Part shown: in pieces, positions 1 through 8,698 of the stretch
Position numbering within the stretch: the stretch's first letter is position 1
How the letters are laid out: each line of letters opens with the position of its first letter
Source: Pseudomonas paralcaligenes
GTDB lineage: Bacteria > Pseudomonadota > Gammaproteobacteria > Pseudomonadales > Pseudomonadaceae
Reading direction: 5' to 3'
Length of the DNA: 64,000 nt
NCBI RefSeq assembly: GCF_019655855.1
Contig: NZ_BPFX01000015.1
Span: forward strand, 1-64,000
Translations under genes and position numbers: made by a program
The notes under the pieces: model-generated
Databases searched by the model: none
What the model was told of the DNA's origin: nothing
The model's input: only the letters and a program-made list of their open reading frames with translations

Positions 1-3000
1 ACATAGTCGGCGAAGACGGTGCCGCCGGTGTCGAGGGTGATGGCGATGCGCGGCGTACCGCCGCTGGTGTCGACCACCACGTTCTCGCTGAAGTTGACGG
101 TGAAGTCGAGGTTCTGGCCGGCGATGTAGGTGCCGTCGGTGGGGACGCTGACGCTGCCGACCATCGGCACCACGCCATCGACCACGATGTTGCTGCGCCC
201 GCCGAGCGAGTCGGCGCCACCCACGGTCGGCAGGGTCAGCACCGCCATGTCGTTGCTGGCGTTGGCCACGACCGCGCCGTTGAGTTGCAGCGCGGCGGTG
301 CTCTGGAAGTCCAGGTCGGCGCTGACGTCACCGGCCTGCACGGTGTATTTGAAGACCAGAGTATTGCTGCCCGAGCCGCTGACGTAGATCGCGTTGCGAT
401 CGATCAGGCCGGTTTCCAGCAGCAGGCTCGGGATGCCGCCGCTGGTATCGACGTTGACGACCTGGTCCCAGACCATGTTGACCAGCACTTCGTCGCCAAT
501 CTTCACGGTGCGATCCAGGCCCTGGGCGGAAACGCTGGTGACCTTCGGGTTCACCGGGATCACGGTGATCGATATCACATCGGTATCGGTTTTCGCCCCA
601 CCGCTGCCGGAGTTGCCGTTGTCGTTGGTCTCGATGGTCAGGCTGGCGCTGCCGAGGAAGTTGCTGGAGGACTTGAAGCTGAGGGTCTGCAGCGCGGCGT
701 TGAGGTTGGCGCGGGTGCCCTCGAACATCAGGGTCGCGTTGTTGGTACCGGTGCCAAGGATGAGGGTGATGCCGCTCAGGCTGCCCAGGCTGAGCGTGCC
801 GTTGGTTGCGGTCAGGGTCACGGTCATCAGGCCATTGCCGGCATCCACGTCGGTGATGGAGATGGCGTTGCCGTTGGCGGTGTTGAAGCCCAGGGCGATG
901 TTCTGCTGCGCGGTCTGCGCCGCCGGCACATTGTTGACCGGGGCATCGTTGACCGCACTGACGTTGAGGGTGACGGTCTTGGTGTCGGTCTGCTCGCCGC
1001 CCGAGCCGCTGAAGCCCTTGTCGTTTAGGGTCACGGTCAGGGTCACGCTGGCGGTGGCGTCCTGGGCGGTCTTGAAGGTCACGCCGTTGGCCGCGACGAA
1101 GAAGTTGATATCGGCCAGGCTGCCGGACAGGGTCAGCTCGCCGGTATCGGAGCCAGTGACGGTGACACCCATGCCAGTGACCGCGCTCAGGGTGCCGCTT
1201 GGCACCGAGAAGGTCGCGGTGACGGTGTTGATGCCGGCATCGACGTCGGTGAAGCTGAAGCCGCTGATCACGCTCGACACATCCTCGGTCACCGTAATGG
1301 ATGCCGGTGCGGTAATCACTGGGGCGTCGTTCACCGCAGCGACCTGCAGGGTCACGGTGGTGGTGGCGTCGGACACGCTGGTGGTGTTGATGTTGATGGT
1401 CAGGGTCACGTCGCCGCTGGCATTGGCCGCCGGGGTATAGACCAGGCGGTTGTTGGCGATGAACAGGTTGATGTTGGCCAGGGTGCCGCTCAGGGTCAGG
1501 GCCGTCGCCGTGCCGCCCACGGTCACGCCGCCGGCGCCGATGGCGCTGAGGGTGCCGCTGCCGACCGAGAACGTCGCGACGCCAAGGGTGGTGTCGACAT
1601 CGCTGAAGGTAATCTGGCCGAGCGCCGTCGGTGTGTCTTCGGTGATCGGCAGCGAGGCCACGGCACTGATGGTTGGCGAATCGTTGACCGCGGTGATGGT
1701 GATGTCACGGGTCACGGCAGTCGAGGCAGCGTTGCTGCCATCGGTGACGATGAACTGCACGGTACGGGTGGTGGTGTTCGGGCTGTTCGAGGCGTTGTTG
1801 TAGGTAATCGACCGCAGCGCGGCCTCGAACTGTGCCACGGTCGCCTGGTTACCGGCGGAGGTCAGGGTCAGGGTGCCGGTGCCGACCGTCCAGGTGCCGA
1901 TGATATTGCCCATGGTGAGCCCGTCGTTGACGAAGCTCAGGGTGTCCTGGCTACTGTAGTAGGTGAGCATGCGCGCGCTGGCGCTGAGCGGATTCGGACC
2001 GTCCGTGTCGGACAGGGTCAGGGTCGGGTCCACCGCGACCGGGGTGGAGGCGACGTTGTTGCCTTCGCTCCAGGACGCCGCCCCAGCGCTCACGGTGACC
2101 ACGGGGGCGTCATTGACTGCGGTGACGGTAACGCTGGCGGTGTCGCTGGCCGTGGAAAACGCCGAGGTGCCGCCGGAGGTCGTGGTGTCGACCGTGCTCC
2201 CCTGGGTGCCGGTGGTGCGGTCCCAGGCCTTGTAGGTGATGGTCGCGGTTTCGCCGTGGACGCCGTCGGGGACGAAGCGAACCCGATCGGTCGAGCGCAG
2301 CACCAGCGCCGCGCTGGTGGAGACCGTGCCGACATCCTGCCAGGTGCTGCCGCTATCGGTGCTGAACTGCCACTTGCCATAGGTGGCGGTCAGGCTGGTG
2401 ATGGCAACCCCTTGCAGCGCACCGGTATCGACATCGGTGACACCACCGGTCAAGTCACTGACCAGGTTGCCGGCGTTGGCGGTGGAGGTGTCGGTCAATC
2501 CGGTCAGGATCGGCGCTACCGGGGTCAACACCGGCGCGTCGTTGACCGAGGTGACAGTCAGGGAGGCCGTGGCGGTGCCGGTGGAGTAGGCGGTGCTGCC
2601 ACCGTTGGCGGTGGTGTCGGCAACCCCGCGTATACCGTTGACCGAGGCCGTGCCGCTGGTCTGGTCCCAGGCGCGGTAGGTGAAGCCGACGCTCTCGCCG
2701 TTGGCACCGTTCGGGATGTAGCGCACGTAGCTGTTGGAAGTCAGCAGCAAGGCGGACGAACTGGACACCGCACCGACGCTGGTCCAGGTGACATTGTCGG
2801 TCGAGTATTGCCAGGTGCCACTCCCGCCGGTGTTGGTGATGGCGATGCCGGACACCCCGCCCGAATCCACATCGGCGTAGGTGGCGCCGGCGATGACGGT
2901 GGAGACCTGCACGCCAGGGGTGGTGGTGTCTTCGTTGGTGCCGGTGAACACATAGGGGCCACCGGACAGGGTCGGCGCATTGTTCACCGCGACCAGGCTC

Positions 3001-5162
3001 ACCACGCTGGCAACCGACAGCGTGGTCATCGAGACCCCGCCATTGGCGGTGCCGCCGCTATCGCGAACGCTGAACAGGGTCACGGTGCGCGAGGCGCCGG
3101 ACGGATTCTGGCTGTCGTTGCGATAGGCCAGGCCATCGACGATGCTCTGCGCCACCGCGGTGGAGATACCGGTATTGGTGATGTTGATGGTGGCGACGCT
3201 GCCGATCACCGTGACCGAGATGCCCAGGTTGTTGGTCACGGTGGTGGTGCCAAAGCCGTTGGTCAGGTTGACGTCGACGCCGTCGATGACCAGTTTTTCC
3301 GAGCTGCCGTTGGCCAGGTTGCTGACCTGGACCTGGATCCGGTTGATGAACTGGCCGGACTCGATGGTGCTGATGCTGGTGCCGCTGAACAGCTGCACGG
3401 CCGAGCCACCTTCGGTAAAGGTCGGGCTGGAGCCGGTGGCGGTGAGGGTCGGAGCGTCGTTCACCGGTGTCACGGTCACGGTCGAGGCGATATTGGGTGA
3501 GGCAGTGTTGTTGTTGCTGCCGCTATCGGTAATGCCGGTAATGGTGACGACGCGGCTGGCGCTGCCGGGATCTTCGCTGGTATTGCGGTAGCTGATGCCG
3601 TCGATCAGTGCGCCCATCTGCGCATTGTCGCGGGTCATGCTGCCGAGCGTGACGGTGGCGGTACCGCCCGACACGCTGACGCTGTAGTTGCCGATACCGG
3701 AAAGGCTGCCGCTGTTGCCGTGGTTCAGCGCCACGTCGGTGCCGCCGATGCTGAGGATTTCCGCCGCGCCGTTGCTGACGTTGGTCACGGTCAGGGTCAT
3801 GCCGCTGAAGGTCTGGCCGCTGTCGTTGGTGGCAGCGGTAACGCCGTTGAACAGATCGACCGCACTGCTGTTTTCGGTGAAGGAGGGGTTGTTGCCGGTG
3901 GCGGTCAGACTGGGGGCGAAGGCGGGCAGAACAGGATCTGCAAACCCAATATTGTCGAGGCCGATAAAGAGGTCGGCGGCGCTCGGATCGGTAATGCGGA
4001 TTTCATCCGCATTCTGGAAAATGGAGGGCGTCAGCCCGTTGGACTGGGTGAAATCCGAGATGAAGTCGGCGCCATCGGTTGCCAATGTGACGCCACCCAG
4101 GGAGATGCCATCGCGGAACGCTTCGAATCTGAGCTGAGGATGAGCATCGAAATAGTCGACGACCTTGATGCCCGTAAATGAGAACTCACTTCCGTCCTGG
4201 GTGCGTATGACGATGACGGGCGAACCAGTGCCCGACGCATCCCAAATCCCCTCGTCGTCTCCCCCAGTTCCAAAGCCGAACATGCCGCCGACATATTCCC
4301 AGTTGTGGCCATTGTTGGTGTTCGTGCCCGAGGTGGCGGCATAGATTTCGATTGTTACGCCAGGGATGTCAGTCGAGTTGGCCTCGCCATCGGTTACCGA
4401 TGTACCGAGGGCGGCGTCCGAACCCGAGAAATTCAGCGTGCCGGAAAACAACCGGCCGCTAAAGGCATCCTGCGTTGCGGCAGAAAACGGAATGAAGGCT
4501 TCTATTGCGCCGGTCGAGGCTTCCAACACCCAGTTTTTCCCGGTGATGCTGCTGCCGGTGGCGTCGGTGGACGCCGCAACGTCGGCCTGGGTGAGTTCCG
4601 CAAACCGACTGATAAAGAGCTGTCCTTTGTCCCCTTGGGCTATATCACAGCCATAGAACAGGATGTCGCCATCCTGGCTCAACGTGCTGCCGATGCTCTC
4701 CAGGGTGGTGGAATGATCCCCCAGATTGCTGGCATCGAGGGTCAGGCTGCCCAGGGTCAGCTGCCCGAGGATACCGTGGCTGACGAGGTGAATCGCATCG
4801 ACCCCCGCCCGCCCGCTCAGGTAATCGGCGATCTGCTGCAGCCCATCCTTGCTGCCATCCAGCACCACCACTTCGGTGCCTTCGCTCACTCCGGCGACCA
4901 GTTGACGGTAGTCCTGTACGTTGCTGTCGACGAAGACGACTTCGTGGCGCTGGTCGCTGCTGGCGGCTGGAGGAGAAGCCGGAGGCGAGGTGTCGGAGTG
5001 GCTGCTGGCGGCATCGGCCTGAGCGGCGGTGTCTGCCAGGGCCGTATCGGCGACCGTGGCGGCGACGGCGCCGTCGAACATCATGCGCGGCTCGAGGGCG
5101 CGCAGCCAGGTACGGCCCGCCGGGGCGCTGGGTGTCGGTTTGACGGTGGCTTTGCTTTTCAT
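1..5162 (-). CDS. Giant LEPR-XLL / DUF4347 repeat surface protein (adhesin-like), C-terminus outside window
   Basis: The open frame runs leftward from an ATG at 5162 to the window edge without a stop, so about 1,720 residues are visible and the C-terminus is missing. A GGGAG ribosome site lies 6 bases before the ATG. Residues 23-32 read LEPRMMFDGA, the N-terminal LEPR-XLL signature of very long surface proteins. Residues about 70-240 match a DUF4347 domain (HEVVFVDS, HLVSHG, ILFYGCD). The rest is a chain of roughly 100-residue Ig/cadherin-like repeats; at least seven modules open with VNDAP, VNNAP or VNDSP. Composition is rich in Ser, Thr, Gly, Asn and Val and almost free of Cys. The family is thought to act outside the cell in adhesion or biofilm, and RTX or type-I secretion signals, if present, would be at the unseen C-terminus. 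It is the last visible gene of a minus-strand locus and lies 71 bases after a tail-collar gene. That the upstream export and modification genes act on it is inference. Confidence 0.88.
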   Translation of the reverse strand, partial: MKSKATVKPTPSAPAGRTWLRALEPRMMFDGAVAATVADTALADTAAQADAASSHSDTSPPASPPAASSDQRHEVVFVDSNVQDYRQLVAGVSEGTEVVVLDGSKDGLQQIADYLSGRAGVDAIHLVSHGILGQLTLGSLTLDASNLGDHSTTLESIGSTLSQDGDILFYGCDIAQGDKGQLFISRFAELTQADVAASTDATGSSITGKNWVLEASTGAIEAFIPFSAATQDAFSGRLFSGTLNFSGSDAALGTSVTDGEANSTDIPGVTIEIYAATSGTNTNNGHNWEYVGGMFGFGTGGDDEGIWDASGTGSPVIVIRTQDGSEFSFTGIKVVDYFDAHPQLRFEAFRDGISLGGVTLATDGADFISDFTQSNGLTPSIFQNADEIRITDPSAADLFIGLDNIGFADPVLPAFAPSLTATGNNPSFTENSSAVDLFNGVTAATNDSGQTFSGMTLTVTNVSNGAAEILSIGGTDVALNHGNSGSLSGIGNYSVSVSGGTATVTLGSMTRDNAQMGALIDGISYRNTSEDPGSASRVVTITGITDSGSNNNTASPNIASTVTVTPVNDAPTLTATGSSPTFTEGGSAVQLFSGTSISTIESGQFINRIQVQVSNLANGSSEKLVIDGVDVNLTNGFGTTTVTNNLGISVTVIGSVATINITNTGISTAVAQSIVDGLAYRNDSQNPSGASRTVTLFSVRDSGGTANGGVSMTTLSVASVVSLVAVNNAPTLSGGPYVFTGTNEDTTTPGVQVSTVIAGATYADVDSGGVSGIAITNTGGSGTWQYSTDNVTWTSVGAVSSSSALLLTSNSYVRYIPNGANGESVGFTYRAWDQTSGTASVNGIRGVADTTANGGSTAYSTGTATASLTVTSVNDAPVLTPVAPILTGLTDTSTANAGNLVSDLTGGVTDVDTGALQGVAITSLTATYGKWQFSTDSGSTWQDVGTVSTSAALVLRSTDRVRFVPDGVHGETATITYKAWDRTTGTQGSTVDTTTSGGTSAFSTASDTASVTVTAVNDAPVVTVSAGAASWSEGNNVASTPVAVDPTLTLSDTDGPNPLSASARMLTYYSSQDTLSFVNDGLTMGNIIGTWTVGTGTLTLTSAGNQATVAQFEAALRSITYNNASNSPNTTTRTVQFIVTDGSNAASTAVTRDITITAVNDSPTISAVASLPITEDTPTALGQITFSDVDTTLGVATFSVGSGTLSAIGAGGVTVGGTATALTLSGTLANINLFIANNRLVYTPAANASGDVTLTININTTSVSDATTTVTLQVAAVNDAPVITAPASITVTEDVSSVISGFSFTDVDAGINTVTATFSVPSGTLSAVTGMGVTVTGSDTGELTLSGSLADINFFVAANGVTFKTAQDATASVTLTVTLNDKGFSGSGGEQTDTKTVTLNVSAVNDAPVNNVPAAQTAQQNIALGFNTANGNAISITDVDAGNGLMTVTLTATNGTLSLGSLSGITLILGTGTNNATLMFEGTRANLNAALQTLSFKSSSNFLGSASLTIETNDNGNSGSGGAKTDTDVISITVIPVNPKVTSVSAQGLDRTVKIGDEVLVNMVWDQVVNVDTSGGIPSLLLETGLIDRNAIYVSGSGSNTLVFKYTVQAGDVSADLDFQSTAALQLNGAVVANASNDMAVLTLPTVGGADSLGGRSNIVVDGVVPMVGSVSVPTDGTYIAGQNLDFTVNFSENVVVDTSGGTPRIAITLDTGGTVFADY

Positions 5163-5191
5163 GGGTGGCTCCCGGCGTTCCTGAAAGGGTG

Positions 5192-5215
5192 ATCGGCCTG
5201 CCTGTGCAGGCCGAT
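5192..5215 (-). other. Strong hairpin between collar gene and giant adhesin gene
   Basis: The sequence contains a near-perfect 10-base stem (ATCGGCCTGC with GCAGGCCGAT) around a 4-base loop, in the short gap between the stop of the collar gene at 5234 and the adhesin start at 5162. On the transcribed strand no U-run follows, so it is not a classical intrinsic terminator. It could be an RNA-processing or mRNA-stability element that sets different expression levels for the two genes. Confidence 0.45.
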
Positions 5216-5233
5216 TTGGCGCATGTACTCGAA

Positions 5234-5878
5234 TCAGTTGCGGGAAGGGAAGACGCCTTCGGTCGCGATCACGAAGTTGGTGCCGAGGAATGGGTTGAGG
5301 ATGCTGAACGGCTGGCTGCCACCTATCGGCGCAATGGTGACGGTGCCTTGGGGCGTAATGGTTGCCTGCCCGCCGAGCCCGCCCAGGCTGGCTTTGGTCG
5401 CGTCCGGAGCGGTGCCGGTGAACAGACCGTTGAACCCCACGGCGGCGGGACCGGCCTTGGCGGTCGTGGCGGAGAGGTAGGTGGTGGCTCCCTGAGCCGG
5501 CGGGACCATGGGGTTTGCCGTGGTGGTGGCGACATCGGCGGTGATGGTGAGAGTGCCGTTGCTGGCCTGGCCGGTAAACTGGGCAACTGGTACATGCACC
5601 GGCAACTGAGGTGTCGTCAGCGTGACGCTCTGGGTGCCCGCCACTTCACCCTGGACGATCATGTTCAGACCGGGGCCTTGCCCCATGCCCACCGGGCCGC
5701 GACCTCGATAGTCGGGCAGGCCGAAGGTGGTCTGGCCGTTGCCGCCGTACATGGTGCCGAGCAACGCGAAAAGCGCGTTGTTCTGTGCAATGGACATCTG
5801 CTGGCCCTGGCACATCGCATAGCCACGCGGTGCGAAGTTGAAGCCGACCATTTTGATTTCGCCGAGAAACGGGTCCAT
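5234..5878 (-). CDS. Phage tail collar-domain protein (microcystin-dependent-protein type)
   Basis: A protein of 214 residues starts at MDPFLGEIKMVGFNFAPRG. The start at 5878 was chosen over a longer open frame because AGGGAG sits 6-7 bases upstream and the collar fold begins at once. Residues about 5-65 carry the tail-collar signature, including LLGTMYGGNGQTTFGLPD and the RGRGPVGMGQGPGL stretch. The rest is a Thr/Ala/Gly-rich beta region, typical of short tail-fibre-like proteins also found in non-phage loci. There is no signal peptide and no other phage gene nearby, so this is an orphan collar protein and not a prophage remnant. It lies 56 bases after a DUF6916-like gene and directly before the giant adhesin. 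A surface or structural role is inferred. Confidence 0.85.
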   Translation of the reverse strand: MDPFLGEIKMVGFNFAPRGYAMCQGQQMSIAQNNALFALLGTMYGGNGQTTFGLPDYRGRGPVGMGQGPGLNMIVQGEVAGTQSVTLTTPQLPVHVPVAQFTGQASNGTLTITADVATTTANPMVPPAQGATTYLSATTAKAGPAAVGFNGLFTGTAPDATKASLGGLGGQATITPQGTVTIAPIGGSQPFSILNPFLGTNFVIATEGVFPSRN

Positions 5879-5934
5879 GTGTTGCTCCCTGCTGTGATGC
5901 CGGCTCTGCCGGCGGATTGTTGTTGGCGTCGAAC

Positions 5935-6249
5935 CTATGGGGTTTCCGGCTGCCGGACATGGAACACCGCCTGCAGCAGGCGGTGTCCATCGTCGTCCGG
6001 CCCGATCGGGGTGAGCATGATCCACCACGATGATGCGGCCGGGCTGTGCAAGGTATAGCTGTACTGCGGCAGGTCGACCCCGGCAGGCTGTCGGAATACC
6101 GCGTCGTAGCAGCGGTAGCGAGGATTCATGGCCTTGCCCTGGTTCACCTCGACCAGTTCCACCTCGATGCCCGGATGCTCTTCCCAGCTCAGGCGCCAGG
6201 TGTGGCCCAGGGCCTGTTGCAGTTCTTCGGGGCTGGGGACGTCGCTCAT
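5935..6249 (-). CDS. Small conserved protein, DUF6916-like
   Basis: The product has 104 residues, is acidic, and shows no signal peptide or membrane segment. It starts MSDVPSPEELQQALG and contains the core FRQPAGVDLPQYSYTLHS, followed by MLTPIGPDDDG. This pattern recalls the DUF6916 family of about 100 residues, which often accompanies tail-collar proteins; the assignment is from memory of the family. Its ATG at 6249 overlaps the stop of the upstream acetyltransferase gene in an ATGA, so translation is probably coupled. Function is unknown; a small accessory or chaperone-like role for the neighbouring collar protein is conceivable. Confidence 0.75.
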   Translation of the reverse strand: MSDVPSPEELQQALGHTWRLSWEEHPGIEVELVEVNQGKAMNPRYRCYDAVFRQPAGVDLPQYSYTLHSPAASSWWIMLTPIGPDDDGHRLLQAVFHVRQPETP

Positions 6250-6737
6250 GCTGTCAGTTTCCGTGTGGCGAGGCGGTGCATTTCCAGGTACGCCGGGTGC
6301 TGGCCGGTGATGGCGAAGCCGAAGCGTTCGTAGAGGCGCCGCGCCGGGTTGTCGGGTTCCACATACAAGCGGATCGACTTGCCAGCGGCGTCGGCTTCCC
6401 GGGCCAGCTGCGACAGGAGCTGGCCGCCTAGGCCACGCCCGCGCCAGGCCGGCAGCAGCGAGAGGTCCATCAGGTTGTAGGTGCTGGGGCCGCGGAACAC
6501 GTAGAGACGGCCGATGGGCTCGTCTGCGTGTTGCACAACCGAGAATTCCGCTTCCCGGTAGTGTTCCTGGTAGTGGCGGTGCTGGGCGTCGAACTGCTGG
6601 TCGAGGAAGGCATCCTTGTCCGCCTGGGTCCAGGGCAAGGGAGCCATTTCGCCAGCGCGGGTGCTCGCGTAGAGCGCCCGTAGAAATGCCAGGTCGGCAT
6701 CATCGATGGGGCGGAGGTGCAACTCGGGGACGGCCAT
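6246..6737 (-). CDS. GNAT-family N-acetyltransferase
   Basis: A 163-residue GNAT protein starts at MAVPELHLRPIDDADLAFLR. The frame stays open upstream to 7001, but the GNAT fold begins at this ATG and an AAGGAAG ribosome site lies about 10 bases before it. The acetyl-CoA pyrophosphate loop is seen as LLPAWRGRGLGGQLL, followed by the usual beta4-beta5 features (IRLYVEPDNPARRLYERFGF). The acceptor is unknown; it could be a protein N-terminus, a lysine or a small amine. Its stop overlaps the DUF6916-like gene start. It lies 130 bases after the sulfotransferase gene, the largest gap in the locus, so it may open a second transcript with the collar and adhesin genes. Confidence 0.88.
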   Translation of the reverse strand: MAVPELHLRPIDDADLAFLRALYASTRAGEMAPLPWTQADKDAFLDQQFDAQHRHYQEHYREAEFSVVQHADEPIGRLYVFRGPSTYNLMDLSLLPAWRGRGLGGQLLSQLAREADAAGKSIRLYVEPDNPARRLYERFGFAITGQHPAYLEMHRLATRKLTA

Positions 6738-6867
6738 GGGGATCGAGCTTCCTTGCAAGCATTCCCCCTTGGGGGGACACCCGTAGTTGGCTTTGTAGGT
6801 GAGTTTTGAGCCTAGCCGATGCCGCAGGCAATCCGCCAGCATCCCTTGTGACGGGAGAGGATTTTTC
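6738..6867 (-). promoter_or_regulatory. 130-bp gap within the adhesin locus with G/C-run hairpin
   Basis: This is the only sizeable gap among the tightly packed minus-strand genes. It holds a short palindrome (CCCCCTTGGGGGG at 6764-6776) and a more AT-rich stretch near 6860. It could carry an internal promoter or a partial terminator for the GNAT-DUF6916-collar-adhesin segment. No clear -35/-10 pair was recognised. Confidence 0.3.
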
Positions 6868-7872
6868 TCAAACAAGTGTATGAATTCGCTGTGGCTGCGA
6901 AAGCCGTATCCGCTCCAGCCGTTCGTAGGGCTCGCCTGCCCATCGTGCGATGGCCTGGCGCAGCTCCTCCCCCGCGGACTCCCGCTTGCCCTGGGTGTCA
7001 CTGTTGAAGCTCATGGCCGGTTGCTTGGCGTCGAAGGCGGCGACGGATTCGAGCCGCTCCCAGTCGATGGCCCGTACGCCCAGCATGGGCGCCAGGCGCG
7101 TCCACAGCGCCTCGGGGAGTTCGCGGTAGTTCACCGGTATGCCGCCATGGTGCAGGCACAGCTCCAGGCCGCCCGCGAGCAGGCGGCCGACCATGCGGCA
7201 GGTGTAGTCCGGCGCGGACAGGTGCTCGGCATCGTCCCCCGGCGCATCCAGCCCCGTCGGCCCCAGCATGCCGGGCACCCGGTGCAGGCCCGGCTGGCGC
7301 AGCTGGGACACGGCGATCTCCAGCGGGTCGCGGTAGAGGAAGAGACGTGGCGTGTTCGGGTAGAGCTGTTGCAGCAGTGGCGCCTCGAAGACGTTCCAGG
7401 CGTCCAGCTTGACCAGCAGCCGCTGTTCGTCGCCTCGCCGGCGCTGGCCGAAGGCGGAGAGCAGGGCGGCCACCAGGGCGGGCTGGTGGGGCGCCATGTC
7501 CGGATCGGTGCGGTGGGCGCGCAGCAGGCTGTCCAGGGGAGGTGGTTCGGAGAGCACGACGTTGCGCTCCAGGCCGGCGAGCATCCGCGCCATCAGCGTG
7601 GAGCCGCAGCGCGACGCGTGGAAGATGAACGCGCCGGGGGCCAGGCCCGGGCTGGCGGCCTGCCAGTCCAGCAGCGCCTGGAGGCCGGTTTCGCGGCGGA
7701 AGACCTGGTTGAAGGGCAGGCGCAGGGCCTGGTCCACGTCGTCGCGGAAGAAGGGACGGGTGAGTCGTTGCTCGCCGAACCAGCACCAGTCCACCCGCCA
7801 TTCGCGGTCGGGTCGCCAGAGGCGGATGGGCAGCCAGCCGTGGAAGTCCTCGCCGGGGTTCATGCTCGCCAT
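6868..7872 (-). CDS. Sulfotransferase family protein
   Basis: The protein has 334 residues. The PAPS 5'-phosphosulfate loop is visible at residues about 82-98 (FIFHASRCGSTLMARML) and the 3'-phosphate region at about 179-189 (FLYRDPLEIAVS), with Arg181 and Ser189 in the expected places. The family transfers sulfate from PAPS to hydroxyl or amine groups of small molecules, sugars or protein tyrosines; the acceptor here is unknown. GGAG lies 6 bases before the ATG at 7872; a second ATG at 7863 would overlap the upstream stop in an ATGA and is a fair alternative. The overlap with the hydroxylase-like gene suggests one operon and possibly sequential modification of one target, which is inference. 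Confidence 0.87.
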   Translation of the reverse strand: MASMNPGEDFHGWLPIRLWRPDREWRVDWCWFGEQRLTRPFFRDDVDQALRLPFNQVFRRETGLQALLDWQAASPGLAPGAFIFHASRCGSTLMARMLAGLERNVVLSEPPPLDSLLRAHRTDPDMAPHQPALVAALLSAFGQRRRGDEQRLLVKLDAWNVFEAPLLQQLYPNTPRLFLYRDPLEIAVSQLRQPGLHRVPGMLGPTGLDAPGDDAEHLSAPDYTCRMVGRLLAGGLELCLHHGGIPVNYRELPEALWTRLAPMLGVRAIDWERLESVAAFDAKQPAMSFNSDTQGKRESAGEELRQAIARWAGEPYERLERIRLSQPQRIHTLV

Positions 7873-8663
7873 TGGTCGCTCCAGGCCTGCCGTCCCTGGC
7901 GCATGGCGCCTCGCACTTCCGCCTCGGAGAAGCGCAGCCCCTGTCGTTCGCCCAGTGCCACCACTTCGTGCAGGAAGTCCCGGGTGTCGGTCAGCGACTG
8001 CAGCCGTCGCGCCAGCTGTGGGTCACGCTCGACCTGCTGGCGGAAGCGCAGGAAGGCCTGCACCGCCTTGCCTGGTTGCAGCACCGGCGTGGTCGGCAAG
8101 CCCTGTTCGATGGCCGCCAGCAGCCAGTCGTTGGGCTCGCAGTCCAGCACCAGGTGGATGCGTTCCGAGGACGAGGGATTGTCCACCCGGTGGGGGCGGG
8201 AGAGATCGAGGAACCAGCACTCGCCGGGACGCATGGGAGCCTGCAGGCCGTCGACCAGGAACTCCACGCCCTCGGGGCTCAGCAGCGGCACGTGCAGACG
8301 CAGCACGCTGCCGGCCAGGCCGAGGTCCGGGTCGCGGTGTTCGTGGATGCGCGAGCCGGGGCCGAGGCGCAGCAGGCGCGCGCTGCGGACGGTGGTGTGG
8401 AACGCTTCCAGCAGTTCGTGGAAGGCCGCCTCACGTTGCCACCAGCCGGTGCGTACCGGCGCGCCCTGGCCGGGGGCCAGCGGCAGCGGGGCGTCGTCCG
8501 CCGCGATCAGGGCGACGCCGCTCCAGTCGCCTTCGTAGTAGCCGGTGTTGAAGTGATGCTGCCAGGCGTCAGGGGCGATCCGCTCCAGCGCCTGCAGCAG
8601 GGGTTCCAGGGCGAAGGCGAGGGGCAGTCGCGAGCAGATCGGCAGTGCGTGGGGTTCGAGCAT
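7860..8663 (-). CDS. Aspartyl/asparaginyl beta-hydroxylase-type Fe(II)/2-oxoglutarate oxygenase
   Basis: A 267-residue protein starts at MLEPHALPICSRLPLAF; AGGGAAG 6 bases upstream favours this ATG over one 30 bases earlier. The double-stranded beta-helix carries the iron and co-substrate set RIHEHRD (His109, Asp111), LRLHVPL (His124), SRPHRVDN (His158) and a following Arg in ERIHLVLD. These fit the PF05118 family, which hydroxylates Asp/Asn in proteins or acts on lipid and peptide substrates. The substrate is not known. It is only 35 bases after the M50 protease gene and overlaps the sulfotransferase gene, so hydroxylation followed by sulfation of an exported product is plausible but unproven. 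Confidence 0.85.
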   Translation of the reverse strand: MLEPHALPICSRLPLAFALEPLLQALERIAPDAWQHHFNTGYYEGDWSGVALIAADDAPLPLAPGQGAPVRTGWWQREAAFHELLEAFHTTVRSARLLRLGPGSRIHEHRDPDLGLAGSVLRLHVPLLSPEGVEFLVDGLQAPMRPGECWFLDLSRPHRVDNPSSSERIHLVLDCEPNDWLLAAIEQGLPTTPVLQPGKAVQAFLRFRQQVERDPQLARRLQSLTDTRDFLHEVVALGERQGLRFSEAEVRGAMRQGRQAWSDQWRA

Positions 8664-8698
8664 GGAGACTTCCCTGTTTCCCGTGGATGACAACCTTG

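Noticed and set aside
285..4181. Long plus-strand open frames opposite the giant adhesin (for example 2256-3500)
   Set aside because: They lie antisense to a clear repeat-domain protein, show low-complexity Gly/Arg/Val composition and no ribosome sites; they arise from the biased third positions of the real gene.
5234..6249. Prophage remnant
   Set aside because: Only a collar-domain protein is phage-like; no integrase, capsid, terminase or attachment repeats were found.
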